This document shows positions 44,460-53,010 of a stretch of 64,000 nt of DNA, one piece after another. The notes under the pieces were generated by a model. It worked only from the letters and a program-made list of their open reading frames with translations. It ran no database searches and was not told where the DNA came from. The position numbers were made by a program, and so were the translations under genes. Source of the stretch: Thermococcus barophilus MP (GTDB lineage: Archaea; Methanobacteriota_B; Thermococci; Thermococcales; Thermococcaceae); the NCBI RefSeq assembly GCF_000151105.2, contig NC_014804.1:1240001-1304000 (forward strand). The letters are read 5' to 3'. Numbering within the stretch: position 1 is the stretch's first letter; every line of letters starts with the position of its first letter.

Positions 44460-44827
44460 CCCCTCAACCTCCTGATCTTTGTAACGTCAAGGGTTCCATA
44501 GCGCTTGTAGATGTTCACAGCAAAGGCAAGCATTAAGGCTGAGACAGCAACACCTATGACAATGCTCGTAAGTGTTAATGCCTGTGGAGTCGGGAGAACC
44601 ATATTTTGCGGATTTGCTGCCTCTGGTGGTGCCAAAGTATAGATTGGGGCATAGCCACCTTTTACATATCCCAAGGCAACTAAGAACAGGTTGACTGCTC
44701 CTTCCAAGATTTCAATACCTATGACAACCTTGATTAGATTCCTCTTGAACCCTATTGTGTAAAACCCTACTGCCAAGAGGAGTGCGACAACTATGAACGG
44801 AAAATTAACCCAGATGCTACCATTCAT
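44456..44827 (-). CDS. Hydrogenase A, MrpC-type subunit (MbhG type)
   Basis: 123 residues with three helices, homologous to MrpC and NuoK. TIGFKRNLIKVVIGIEILEGAVNLFLVALGY has the acidic residue in the middle helix, and PQALTLTSIVIGVAVSALMLAFAV is the family's third helix. It overlaps the MnhB-type gene by 11 bases and the MrpD-type gene by 4. Confidence 0.94.
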   Translation of the reverse strand: MNGSIWVNFPFIVVALLLAVGFYTIGFKRNLIKVVIGIEILEGAVNLFLVALGYVKGGYAPIYTLAPPEAANPQNMVLPTPQALTLTSIVIGVAVSALMLAFAVNIYKRYGTLDVTKIRRLRG

Positions 44828-45287
44828 CCCTCTCCCTCCTCATGATTAGGAAGAACACCAGCACTATGCTTGTAAGGCCTGCAAGAACCTTCATACCGAC
44901 AAAGATGTTCATGTACGGAAGAGTGCCACCTGTGTTTAAATAGCCCGGATTTATCCCAACTGGAGTTTTTCCTCCAAATAATGGGAATCCGCTGTTTGCA
45001 ATTACGTTTTTGAAGAACGTGTAGCCAGCAAACCCCAGACATGCCATTCCAAGGAATCCCAGTGCTCCAATGCTTTCAAATACACTGAGGGGAGCTTTCT
45101 CAAAGAGGCTTTTAACAGCATCGTATTTGTTCGCCACTATGAGCAACGCTAAACCACTTGCAAAAACTGCTCCCCCCTGAAAGCCTCCTCCCGGTGTTAA
45201 ATGACCATGGAGTATAATGTAGCTACCAAAGACAAGTATTAGAGGTGCCAGTATTTTGGTCGTGGTCTTTATGATGGTTGTCGTCAT
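44817..45287 (-). CDS. Hydrogenase A, MrpB/MnhB-type subunit (MbhF type)
   Basis: 156 residues with four helices. [32 protein letters not shown] is the MnhB/MrpB signature, including the conserved histidines and glycine run. It ends RRERDEW. ATGA overlap links it to the upstream gene. Confidence 0.93.
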   Translation of the reverse strand: MTTTIIKTTTKILAPLILVFGSYIILHGHLTPGGGFQGGAVFASGLALLIVANKYDAVKSLFEKAPLSVFESIGALGFLGMACLGFAGYTFFKNVIANSGFPLFGGKTPVGINPGYLNTGGTLPYMNIFVGMKVLAGLTSIVLVFFLIMRRERDEW

Positions 45288-45559
45288 TTTTTCGTCCCCT
45301 CCTTCCTCCGCAGAACCATTAAAACTCCAGAAACTGCCGTAAACAGGACGGTCGCTTCGCCAAGAGTATCGAAACCTCTGTAGTCAAAGACTATGCTTGT
45401 GACAACGTTGTTAGCTGATGCTTCAATCTGAGCATGGGTTATGAACCAGTCATCCATTTCTCTGTGAGGGGGCTCTCCAAAAGGCCTGATGCTAATCATC
45501 GCAGCAAGGAGGAAGAGCGTGAACCCTATGAAAGCAAGCAATCCAAGAGAAGTCCTCAT
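45284..45559 (-). CDS. Hydrogenase A, MbhE-type subunit
   Basis: 91 residues. An N-terminal helix ([20 protein letters not shown]) is followed by the linker [44 protein letters not shown]. This [10 protein letters not shown] segment corresponds to the C-terminal part of MrpA in fused antiporters. Confidence 0.9.
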   Translation of the reverse strand: MRTSLGLLAFIGFTLFLLAAMISIRPFGEPPHREMDDWFITHAQIEASANNVVTSIVFDYRGFDTLGEATVLFTAVSGVLMVLRRKEGTKK

Positions 45560-45819
45560 TCTATCACCTCCTCATCAGTCGTGTTCTTGATGGCAAGAAG
45601 GTACATCGCAGTTGTTAAACCAGCTCCAACGCCAGCTTCAGCTATTGCCACGTCTGGAGCTTGGAGAACATAGAACTCAAGGGACAAGATGAGGCTAAAA
45701 ACTGCCATGGCTATAACTGCCATAATTAAGTTCTTGAATCTGATGGCAACTATTGCACTCACCAGCAGGCCAATTCCTATTAAAACCTGGAGAATCCAAA
45801 AGAACTCCATAAAGTTCAT
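45556..45819 (-). CDS. Hydrogenase A, MbhD-type subunit
   Basis: 87 residues, three helices. The last part, [32 protein letters not shown], matches the DUF4040/MrpA C-terminal motif with PDVAIAEA. With the MbhE-type protein it replaces the C-terminal region of MrpA. Joined to its neighbours by ATGA overlaps. Confidence 0.9.
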   Translation of the reverse strand: MNFMEFFWILQVLIGIGLLVSAIVAIRFKNLIMAVIAMAVFSLILSLEFYVLQAPDVAIAEAGVGAGLTTAMYLLAIKNTTDEEVIE

Positions 45820-46166
45820 AGCTTTCCCTCCAGCTCATCTATTACAGCACCATAAGGTCTAATTCCGGACTTTCTCGCGGCTCTTCCAATTGCATGGGCA
45901 CCCACTGGGTTTGTCAGCACTAAGAATATCACCACGAGAGCTGAGTGAATGCCTATTGTAACCCATCTCGGATCATGTGTCGGAAGCCAGTTATAGAGTG
46001 AATACACCACCGTGGCAAGGACTATGAAGATCGTTCCAAATGTTGTACATTTTGTTGCTGCATGAATCCTTGTGTAAACGTCTGGAAATCTGAGAATTCC
46101 GATGCTTGCAAGAAAGTTGAAAATCACTCCAATTGCCAAGAAAACTGTGATTACATACTCGATCAT
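45816..46166 (-). CDS. Hydrogenase A, MrpG-type subunit (MbhC type)
   Basis: 116 residues with three helices and the MrpG signature GILRFPDVYTRIHAATKCTTFGTIFIVLA, then TNPVGAHAIGRAARKSG in the tail. A structural partner of the ion channel module. Confidence 0.93.
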   Translation of the reverse strand: MIEYVITVFLAIGVIFNFLASIGILRFPDVYTRIHAATKCTTFGTIFIVLATVVYSLYNWLPTHDPRWVTIGIHSALVVIFLVLTNPVGAHAIGRAARKSGIRPYGAVIDELEGKL

Positions 46167-46438
46167 GCTATCCCCACCTTCTTCTTCACCAAGTATCTTG
46201 CAATGTACAGCGTGGCTATGTAGCTCAAAACAGCATATACCAACGCAACATCAATGAAAACTGGTTGCTTTGTAACAACCCCATAGAGAACCATTGCACC
46301 TGCTGTTGTTGTTGTCATTGAATCCAGAGCAACTGCTCTATCTGGAATCGTTGGTCCCAAGATAAGCCTGATTAGAGTTAACATCGCTGAAAATAGTAGC
46401 AGAATTAGAGCCACCATAAATGCACTAACCACATTCAT
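46163..46438 (-). CDS. Hydrogenase A, MrpF-type subunit (MbhB type)
   Basis: 91 residues with three helices. LIRLILGPTIPDRAVALDSMTTTTAGAMVL is the MrpF pattern. ATG 46438 overlaps the MrpE-type stop and follows GGAGGATTGC; the open frame upstream to 46477 is inside the MrpE-type gene. Confidence 0.92.
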   Translation of the reverse strand: MNVVSAFMVALILLLFSAMLTLIRLILGPTIPDRAVALDSMTTTTAGAMVLYGVVTKQPVFIDVALVYAVLSYIATLYIARYLVKKKVGIA

Positions 46439-46938
46439 TCCGCAATCCTCCTTGCCCATTTTGGAAGATACCCACAAAGCTCTTCAGGAGTTGGTTTTTC
46501 TTTTCCAGGCGGGACGTTAATCCAGTGAACGTATAAGTTACCCTCCTCGTCAATTTCAAGGGTAAATGTCCCTGGGGTTAAAGTTATTGAATTTGCCAAA
46601 AGAGTTCTGCTTTCATCCCTCGTAAGACCTGGAGATATTTTAACAATGCCAGGTCTTATTTTTCCAGTTATTACTCTGTAAGCAACGTCAAGGTTAGCTT
46701 TTGCCATTGCAAAGAAAAATGGACCTATTGCATATACTATGAAAAGAACCCATCTCCTTGGATTAAAGAAGTATTCCAGCTTCTCGTCCATTATGTTCCT
46801 TGTTAGATATCCTATCACCGCTGCAATAATGAATCCAGCGATTAATTCTTCCCTGCTCCATGCGATTATATTTCCTGAACCCGCTGTAAGCAGTAAGTAT
46901 ACAATCAAAGACCACAGGAAAGATGTCACAAACGCCAT
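46435..46938 (-). CDS. Hydrogenase A, MrpE-type subunit (MbhA type), first gene of operon
   Basis: 167 residues with membrane helices in the first half and an MrpE-type second half: AKANLDVAYRVITGKIRPGIVKI, RTLLANSITLTPGTFTLEIDEEGNLYVHWINV. GGTGAAAGA precedes the ATG. The promoter region upstream carries SurR-like sites. Confidence 0.93.
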   Translation of the reverse strand: MAFVTSFLWSLIVYLLLTAGSGNIIAWSREELIAGFIIAAVIGYLTRNIMDEKLEYFFNPRRWVLFIVYAIGPFFFAMAKANLDVAYRVITGKIRPGIVKISPGLTRDESRTLLANSITLTPGTFTLEIDEEGNLYVHWINVPPGKEKPTPEELCGYLPKWARRIAE

Positions 46939-46957
46939 TCTTTCACCTCAACTTTAA

Positions 46958-46966
46958 GTTTTAAAC
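46958..46966. promoter_or_regulatory. Single SurR-like site near the start of hydrogenase operon A
   Basis: GTTTTAAAC fits the GTTn3AAC half of the known SurR recognition sequence. It lies about 20 bases before the MrpE-type ATG, downstream of both candidate TATA boxes, a position where binding would hinder transcription. Confidence 0.45.
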
Positions 46967-47013
46967 CTATATTAAGCGTTTTTGAGGATAATATCATTTA
47001 GAATTTGCCAAAA

Positions 47014-47050
47014 ATTCTTAAATACGTTTCTAAAACGAAAGGTTATAAAC
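47014..47050 (-). promoter_or_regulatory. Promoter of hydrogenase operon A with tandem SurR-like site
   Basis: Read on the plus strand, 47028-47050 is TTCTAAAAC, five bases, then GTTATAAAC. The second half is a perfect GTTn3AAC; the first keeps AAC but has TTC for GTT. The five-base spacing matches the published SurR motif GTTn3AACn5GTTn3AAC. On the minus strand it lies just before a TATA-like GTATTTAAGAA (about 47014-47024), the position where SurR activates the mbh operon in Pyrococcus. The rest of the 46939-47264 gap has no gene. Confidence 0.55.
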
Positions 47051-47176
47051 CAATATTTTGACAAATGAAAAAGTAACCAAACTTTACAAATTATCTAACA
47101 CATTAGATTATTAGTGAACACATATTTTCACTGAGGTTTATGTAAGTTCACGGAAAATGTGGAAAATAGTTATACC

Positions 47177-47194
47177 TTTGTAAAGATTTACAAA
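47177..47194. repeat. Perfect 8-bp inverted repeat between the two hydrogenase operons
   Basis: TTTGTAAA-GA-TTTACAAA. The core TGTAAA-N2-TTTACA is the same as in the pyrB operator-like palindrome at 3513-3528. It lies 70 bases after the end of operon B and 240 bases before operon A, so its target is unclear. A second, weaker hairpin (AGTGAA...TTCACT, 47113-47132) is nearby. Confidence 0.45.
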
Positions 47195-47240
47195 AAGCAA
47201 AAACACATGACACTAAGTAAATTATTGATAGCATCAAATA

Positions 47241-47258
47241 AGAAAAATTAAAGAAAGG
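47241..47258 (-). terminator. T-rich terminator of hydrogenase operon B
   Basis: The minus strand reads CCTTTCTTTAATTTTTCT a few bases past the MbhN stop, an oligo-T run typical of archaeal termination. It would separate transcript B from operon A. Confidence 0.5.
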
Positions 47259-47264
47259 ATGACA

Positions 47265-47837
47265 CTATTCCTCATATTCTTCAATTGCACCAAATCTACA
47301 GACGCTTGCACATATTCCACAGCCAACACACTTGTTCGGATCGATTTTATGCACTTTTCCTGGAGCTCCCGTTATAGCATTCTGAGGACAGTTTCGTGCA
47401 CATAAAGTACACCCCTTACATTTATCTGGAATTATGCGGTATTTCTTAACTTTTTTGCTCTTCTGTGCTTCTATCATTTCCTCGATTTCTTCATTCTTGA
47501 GCCACCTTAAGTTGTCATCATATTTATCATAAGTAGCAAGGAGGAATTCTTTGCTCATTTCTAAAGCATTTACTGGACATACATCCACACACTGGGCACA
47601 GAACACACATCTGCCAAGCCAGAAAGTTACTTTTTTAATTTCCGGCACAAACTCTATTACACCAGCCGGACAAACCGTTACACAGAGCTTACAGCCAATG
47701 CATTTGTCAACATCATACACAAGTTTTCCTCTGAATCCTTCTGGAGTTGGAACTGGCTCAGTTTTTGGAAACATGTTTGTTGCTGGCTTCTTGAAAAGAT
47801 TTGAAAGCACAGTAGAGAGTGTTGGAGGTATCTTCAT
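47265..47837 (-). CDS. mbhN: Hydrogenase B, extended ferredoxin-like subunit with four Fe-S motifs
   Basis: 190 residues. The N-terminal 130 match MbhN/NuoI, with CIGCKLCVTVCP and CVFCAQCVDVCP. The last 60 residues add a second two-cluster ferredoxin domain: CKGCTLCARNCP and CVGCGICASVCR. The protein thus has four [4Fe-4S] motifs, against two in the operon A copy and, to my knowledge, in Pyrococcus MbhN. The extra domain could be a tethered ferredoxin or a docking point for another electron donor. GGTGATAGC precedes the ATG, and the start overlaps the MbhM stop. Confidence 0.92.
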   Translation of the reverse strand: MKIPPTLSTVLSNLFKKPATNMFPKTEPVPTPEGFRGKLVYDVDKCIGCKLCVTVCPAGVIEFVPEIKKVTFWLGRCVFCAQCVDVCPVNALEMSKEFLLATYDKYDDNLRWLKNEEIEEMIEAQKSKKVKKYRIIPDKCKGCTLCARNCPQNAITGAPGKVHKIDPNKCVGCGICASVCRFGAIEEYEE

Positions 47838-48823
47838 GCTATCACCCCCAGCAGATCAATGGCGAGGATCAAGGAGCCGATTATTGCAGCAGGGAAAAGC
47901 CTCAGCCAGAACACCTGAACCGCCTGTGTTATTCTGAGTCTTCCCGTTATCGCCCTAAAGATGCTCATGCTGACAAAAAGCACCGCAAAGACCTTGATTG
48001 TGTGGAAGAGCACATCAACAACGAGAGCCGGTATTCCATTGAGTCCAACGTAGGCACTTATGCCCCATGGGAAGAATATTGCAACCACTAAGCTTGCACT
48101 CACAAACATCTTTATGGCATTGCTGAGTTCAAATAATGCAAGGTGTCTTCCGCTGTATTCAGCCATAGGACCTTCAGCGACTTCAGTCTCAGCCTCCGGG
48201 ATGTCAAAGAATCCGACCTCGATTTCACTTGCCAGCCATGCCAAAAACACCACAAGAAGAATGAACGTGCCGATTAGTGCCAGAGGTGTTCCAAGCTCCC
48301 ATATGTTGCGCTGATAGAATGTTGCCAAGCTGAATGGCTTTTCAACACCAATGTTGTTCAGTCTCCAAAGGATTGTGAAGAGTGCAAGCATCATTGGAAC
48401 CTCTCTTGAGACCAAGATTATCATCTCCCTCTGGGCACCTATCTGAGCGTAAGGTGAGCCAGAGCTTATTGCACCTAAAACTCTAATGAAGCCAATGAGA
48501 GTCAGCAGATAAATGAACACAATCACGTCACCTTTCGTGGCAAAGAGAGGTGCAAAGCCCATTGGAGTGTAAGCCAACAAAGCTATTGATACAGCTAAAG
48601 CCAAAACTGGTGCCAGCTCATAGAACTTATTGGCATGCTTCGGTATTATTGACTCCTTGCTCATAAGCTTCAGGAAGTCATAGAACGGCTGGAGCAGAGG
48701 AGGGCCCACTCTGCGTTGCATTCTTGCGACTAACTTCCTGTCAATCCCTTCCCATAGGAGTGAAGCAAATGAAACATAAATGTAGAGGGCAATTAAACCA
48801 AGGGTAGCGTATAGAAGGTTCAT
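47834..48823 (-). CDS. mbhM: Hydrogenase B, membrane anchor subunit
   Basis: 329 residues of NuoH type, with GIDRKLVARMQRRVGPPLLQPFYDFLKLMSKE, SSGSPYAQIGAQREMIILVSREVP and IPEAETEVAEGPMAEYSGRHLALF. ATG 48823 is chosen because GGGAGGTG sits six bases upstream and the start overlaps the large-subunit stop as ATGA; an earlier ATG at 48832 is too close to that site. Confidence 0.95.
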   Translation of the reverse strand: MNLLYATLGLIALYIYVSFASLLWEGIDRKLVARMQRRVGPPLLQPFYDFLKLMSKESIIPKHANKFYELAPVLALAVSIALLAYTPMGFAPLFATKGDVIVFIYLLTLIGFIRVLGAISSGSPYAQIGAQREMIILVSREVPMMLALFTILWRLNNIGVEKPFSLATFYQRNIWELGTPLALIGTFILLVVFLAWLASEIEVGFFDIPEAETEVAEGPMAEYSGRHLALFELSNAIKMFVSASLVVAIFFPWGISAYVGLNGIPALVVDVLFHTIKVFAVLFVSMSIFRAITGRLRITQAVQVFWLRLFPAAIIGSLILAIDLLGVIA

Positions 48824-50106
48824 AGCATGCACCTCCCTATCCCAATCCTCTCGGGTCTCGCCTTGATGTTTGGATTGATCTCCTTGGTTTTCTTTATTGA
48901 CTCTTTGAGCAGATCAACTTCAGTTAAGATTTTTCTTTTTCCTGTATTTGCATCAATTACAGCCACTCTATCAGTACAGCTCAAACACGGATCAATTGAG
49001 GCTATAGCGACCGGAACATCAGCTAACTGCTCACCGACCAAAGCCCTTGCAACTGCAAACAAGTTTGGAAACGTTGGTTCCCTCATCTTCCACTTTGCTG
49101 GACCATCTTTTCCTTTCTCAGCCCTTACATAGTGGATCAGCTCACCTCTTGGTGCCTCATACCGTCCGATTCCTTCCCCTTCCGCTTTCTTGAGCTTAAC
49201 AAGAATTAGATTGTCCTTTGGAAATGCCTTAATCTTTCCTTCGGGCATTTGATCCAACGCTCTCTCGATTATCTCCATGCTGTTCCAGATTTCCCCAACC
49301 CTAACAACCATTCTGTCAAAAACATCGCCCTTGACCACGCCTGTGAACTCCTTTGGCGTCACTGGTTTAACTCCCAAATCTGGGTAGACTCCAAGCTTTT
49401 CATTGTAGCGAACATCCTTCCTAATGCCGCTTCCTCTTGCTGTTGGACCTTGAGCACTGTACTCAATCGCCACCCTCTTTGGAATAACCCCCGAATCTCT
49501 TAAACGTGCCTCAACCGTTGGATCATAGAGGAATATCTCCTCAACCTTTGGCATGACCTCTTGGCGGTAATACTGAATCATCTCAAGTATCGCCCTCTTA
49601 TGTCTATCTTTTATATCCCTTCTAACGCCTCCAATCATGTTGCCAGCATAGTTAACCCTATTACCCCCAATATCCTCAAGGATGTCCATGACCCTTTCTC
49701 TTGCCAGCCAGCTCAAGTGGAGAACTGTGTCATAGCCTATTGTATGAGCGACAACACCTAAATTGAGCAGGTGGGAGTGTATTCTCTCAAGCTCTCCGAT
49801 GATGACCCTAATGTACTCCGCCCTTTCTGGCACTTCAATACCTGCCATTTCTTCAACGGCTCTTGCATAAGTGTGGTTGTGTGAAAATGAACATATTCCA
49901 CAAATCCTCTCCGCTAAATAGAGCACTTGAATCCAGTTCCTCCTCATTGCAATCCATTCGAGACCTCTCAAGTTGTAACCAAGCTTGACATCGACGTTGA
50001 TGATGCGCTCGCCATCAAGAGTGATTATGAACTTCTCGGGCTCTTCCAATGCTGGATGAATAGGACCTATGGGGATTTTAACCCAGTATTCGATTTTTTC
50101 ATTCAT
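48820..50106 (-). CDS. mbhL: Hydrogenase B, [NiFe] large subunit
   Basis: 428 residues. Nickel ligands are C69 and C72 (ERICGICSF) and C374 and C377 (DPCLSC). The opening (EYWVKIPIGPIHPALEEPEKF) and much of the chain resemble Pyrococcus furiosus MbhL as I remember it, so this operon is the closer match to canonical H2-evolving Mbh. It reduces protons with electrons from ferredoxin. ATGA overlap with mbhK. Confidence 0.95.
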   Translation of the reverse strand: MNEKIEYWVKIPIGPIHPALEEPEKFIITLDGERIINVDVKLGYNLRGLEWIAMRRNWIQVLYLAERICGICSFSHNHTYARAVEEMAGIEVPERAEYIRVIIGELERIHSHLLNLGVVAHTIGYDTVLHLSWLARERVMDILEDIGGNRVNYAGNMIGGVRRDIKDRHKRAILEMIQYYRQEVMPKVEEIFLYDPTVEARLRDSGVIPKRVAIEYSAQGPTARGSGIRKDVRYNEKLGVYPDLGVKPVTPKEFTGVVKGDVFDRMVVRVGEIWNSMEIIERALDQMPEGKIKAFPKDNLILVKLKKAEGEGIGRYEAPRGELIHYVRAEKGKDGPAKWKMREPTFPNLFAVARALVGEQLADVPVAIASIDPCLSCTDRVAVIDANTGKRKILTEVDLLKESIKKTKEINPNIKARPERIGIGRCML

Positions 50107-50621
50107 TTTGACCCCCTCCTGTACGGGTGTCCAGCATTTTTGACCATATCAGGCTTAATCCCTGTCTCGTCAAGCCTAAGCGGATAAATTCCCTCTGGAA
50201 AGTCATCTGGCAGGAACAGTCTCCTTGGATCTGGAATCCCTTCGTATTTGATGCCAAGGAACTCCTGCACTTCTCTTTCATATGGCAGAGAGCTCGGGAA
50301 GATATCAGTTATCGTTGGCAACACAGGGTCATTTTTAGGGCACGAGGTTCCAACTATTACAGACAAACTTTCTCCCTGCTCCCAGAACATCTCCCAGTGG
50401 TATTTGGCAGTAAGCCTGTCCCCTCTATCCTCAGCTATTATAATGGAGAACTGTGCAGTTGGATTAACTTCTTTAAGGAACCTGACGAGCTCTTTAAATC
50501 TCTCCCTATCAACTTCAATCCAAACTCTCTTTCTCGGATGAGGGAGTTTGTTTTCAGTTATTCTAATGCTTATCTCTTCAAATTTTGCCTTTATTCTCTC
50601 AGCAAATTCTTCAGGTGTCAT
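50103..50621 (-). CDS. mbhK: Hydrogenase B, NuoC-type subunit
   Basis: 172 residues. TITDIFPSSLPYEREVQEFLGIKYEGIPDPRRLFLPDDFPEGIYPLRLDETGI is the NuoC signature in the C-terminal half. The N-terminal half is the mixed alpha/beta domain that contacts the small subunit. Both ends overlap neighbours by four bases. Confidence 0.93.
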   Translation of the reverse strand: MTPEEFAERIKAKFEEISIRITENKLPHPRKRVWIEVDRERFKELVRFLKEVNPTAQFSIIIAEDRGDRLTAKYHWEMFWEQGESLSVIVGTSCPKNDPVLPTITDIFPSSLPYEREVQEFLGIKYEGIPDPRRLFLPDDFPEGIYPLRLDETGIKPDMVKNAGHPYRRGSK

Positions 50622-51118
50622 TCTTTCTCACCTTCAATCTTTTTGATCAGCTTCTCCAATCCCAAGACAACTCCATAGAGGATTGCTTCTGGCCTTGGTG
50701 GGCAGCCGGGAACAAAGACATCAACTGGAATGTGCTTGTCAAGTGGGGCATTTGTGAATGGACTTTCGTAGAATACACTTCCACCAGTGGGGCATGCTCC
50801 AACAGCAATTACCACCTTTGGATCTGGTGTCTGTTCGTAAATCAGCTTAACCCTCTCAAGGCTCTGGTCTGTTATTGGGCCTGTGACAAGCAGAATGTCG
50901 GCATGTCTTGGCGTCCCAACAAGCTTTACCCCGAATCTCTCAGCGTCGTATCTTGGAGTCAGCGCTGCTATAATTTCAATGTCACAGCCGTTGCATGAGC
51001 CGCTGTTAACGTGAAACACCCAAGGTGATCTTCCGATGTATTTACAAAGCTTTGCAATCCTTTTCTCAAGCATTTCTCTCTCACTGACTCGTGATCGGGC
51101 ATTATTTTTTTCTTTCAC
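50618..51118 (-). CDS. mbhJ: Hydrogenase B, small subunit
   Basis: 166 residues with the NuoB-type [4Fe-4S] ligands in SGSCNGCDIE, VGACPTGGS and VPGCPPRPE. The start is GTG 51118, preceded by GGGGTGATG. It carries about 18 more N-terminal residues than the operon A copy, mostly charged. Confidence 0.93.
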   Translation of the reverse strand: MKEKNNARSRVSEREMLEKRIAKLCKYIGRSPWVFHVNSGSCNGCDIEIIAALTPRYDAERFGVKLVGTPRHADILLVTGPITDQSLERVKLIYEQTPDPKVVIAVGACPTGGSVFYESPFTNAPLDKHIPVDVFVPGCPPRPEAILYGVVLGLEKLIKKIEGEKE

Positions 51119-51123
51119 CTACA

Positions 51124-51471
51124 TCACCCCCATATTATCAGCACTCCGAGTATTATTGCAACTGTCACGAGCAGATATGCAACGTAATCCGTGAGCAAAC
51201 CTGTGTGCTCTCTTCTGAATGTGATAAACATCCTGTTGATACCCCTGATGAGTCCCCACATGACGTGTCTTCCTGTGAAGTATCCGCGAAGGTGCTCAAA
51301 CTGCGGAATGACTTCATCTTCATCCTCACCGCTTAAGTAGACCTTAGTTCCAGCTCCAACTCTCCTTGTACCCATGCTTGCTCTCTCTCCCCATTTCATG
51401 AGGATGTAGCTGATGATCAGCCCAATTATGAAGACATAAATGAAGTAAAGGGCATCCCAATAGCCGAACAT
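51124..51471 (-). CDS. mbhI: Hydrogenase B, MbhI linker subunit
   Basis: 115 residues, with a membrane helix at each end (LYFIYVFIIGLIISYILM and YVAYLLVTVAIILGVLIIW). The cytoplasmic middle (GTKVYLSGEDEDEVIPQFEHLRGYFTGRHVMWGLIRGINRMF) is acidic, then basic. It joins the antiporter and hydrogenase arms. Confidence 0.88.
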   Translation of the reverse strand: MFGYWDALYFIYVFIIGLIISYILMKWGERASMGTRRVGAGTKVYLSGEDEDEVIPQFEHLRGYFTGRHVMWGLIRGINRMFITFRREHTGLLTDYVAYLLVTVAIILGVLIIWG

Positions 51472-51474
51472 TTT

Positions 51475-53010
51475 TCATCCCCCCAGTACCGCCAGTACGT
51501 ATTTTCCTGACTCCTCAAGCATCTTTGCCGTTGGAAGCATTATGGTGTCGTTTATCTGCCATGGTAAGAGACCCATGATGATTACTGCGATGATGAGGAG
51601 TATCATTGGTATCACCATAGCCTTTCCTGGATCTTTTGCTGCTTTCACTTTCTCGCTCTCCTTTCCAAAGAAGGTGAAGAGCACCCTAATGTAAGCGGCA
51701 GTACAGAAGGCTGTTCCGAGTATTGCTATTGCTGCTAAGAACGGGTTATACAGAGCGGAGCTTTCATAGATGAGCCATTTGCTCGCGAATCCGTTTAGCG
51801 GAGGCAGGCCTATTATAGCCGCAGCACCAACAAGAAAGGCAAAGCTTGTCAGCGGCATTCTCCTTGCTAACCCGCTGAGCTCATTAAGGTTCTTTGTGCC
51901 GACTTGATGAAGAACTGCCCCTGCAACAAGGAAGAGAAGTGCCTTCATAATTGCGTGGTTCACCGTATGATATATAGCCCCCGCCAGTGCTACATCGCCA
52001 ACTTTTGTTCCATATGCCGCAATACCTATTCCTATGCCAAGGAGAATGTACCCTATCTGACCAACACTCGAGAATGCAAACAATCTCTTCATGTCAGTCT
52101 GCACTACAGCCATGGCGTTTCCAACTATTAGCGTTAAGCAGGCAAAGAATATCACGATCCAGCCAATAGCTTTGATGTTGAGGCTTATGCTGTAAATGCT
52201 GAAGAGTATCCTTGCTATCGCATAAACACCACCCGCCTTAATAACCAGTCCAGAAAGCATTGCCGAGATTGAGCTTGGTGCTGCTGGATGAGCATCTGCA
52301 AGCCACATGTGCACCGGAACCGCACCGCTCTTGAAGAGCAATCCACCGAGGATGAATGCCAGGGCAACCTTGCTCACAAATGTTGGTTCCCTTGTGATGT
52401 ACTGGCTCAGGTAGGCCATTGTTAAAGTTCCATACTGACCATAAAGCAGGGCGATGCCAAGGAGAATGAATGAACTTGCCAGCGAACCGACAAACATGTA
52501 CTTAATACCAGCCTCAATGCCTTCCCATGTGTCATTTCTGAATGCAACCAAGGCATAGCTCGCTATGCTCATTATCTCAAGGAAGACATAGAAGTTGAAT
52601 ATATCTCCCGTTATAACTATGCCGAGCATTCCGAGTTCCAGGATTAGAATCAAAGTGTAATACTTATCAAGCCCGGTGTCGTGCTTCATGTATTCGAGTG
52701 AATAAATTATCGCCAGCAGTGAGACAAAGGCTATCGTTACTGCTATTAACGCTCCAAGAAGGTCAACTTCCCAGACAATTCTAATTGGAAAGCCAACGCC
52801 CTTTCCTAACGGGGTTGTGGCACCAAGCGTGTACACGACTATTTGATTTGTCTTCCAGATTGTGTAAAACACGTCAGTAGCTACGCCTAAGGTTACTGCA
52901 CTGATTATCACTGCCCAGATATCTCTGAGCTTCTCGCTGATGAGCTTGACTAAAGGCATTGAGAATGCTCCGAAGAGGGGGATGATAATTAGGAATGGCA
53001 GCACATTCAT
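51475..53010 (-). CDS. mbhH: Hydrogenase B, MrpD-type antiporter subunit
   Basis: 511 residues with about fourteen helices. LELGMLGIVITGDIFNFYVFLEIMS holds the conserved glutamate, FKSGAVPVHMWLADAHPAAPSSISAMLSG the conserved lysine, and KRLFAFSSVGQIGYILLGIG the third motif. It is the main ion-conducting subunit and overlaps mbhG by four bases. Confidence 0.95.
   Translation of the reverse strand: MNVLPFLIIIPLFGAFSMPLVKLISEKLRDIWAVIISAVTLGVATDVFYTIWKTNQIVVYTLGATTPLGKGVGFPIRIVWEVDLLGALIAVTIAFVSLLAIIYSLEYMKHDTGLDKYYTLILILELGMLGIVITGDIFNFYVFLEIMSIASYALVAFRNDTWEGIEAGIKYMFVGSLASSFILLGIALLYGQYGTLTMAYLSQYITREPTFVSKVALAFILGGLLFKSGAVPVHMWLADAHPAAPSSISAMLSGLVIKAGGVYAIARILFSIYSISLNIKAIGWIVIFFACLTLIVGNAMAVVQTDMKRLFAFSSVGQIGYILLGIGIGIAAYGTKVGDVALAGAIYHTVNHAIMKALLFLVAGAVLHQVGTKNLNELSGLARRMPLTSFAFLVGAAAIIGLPPLNGFASKWLIYESSALYNPFLAAIAILGTAFCTAAYIRVLFTFFGKESEKVKAAKDPGKAMVIPMILLIIAVIIMGLLPWQINDTIMLPTAKMLEESGKYVLAVLGG

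Noticed and set aside
38922-46938. Reading hydrogenase operon A as the Mbx/Mbs sulfane reductase operon
   Set aside because: Mbx operons encode two MrpD-type subunits; this one has a single MrpD, an MbhI-type subunit and all four nickel cysteines, so a hydrogenase is the better call.
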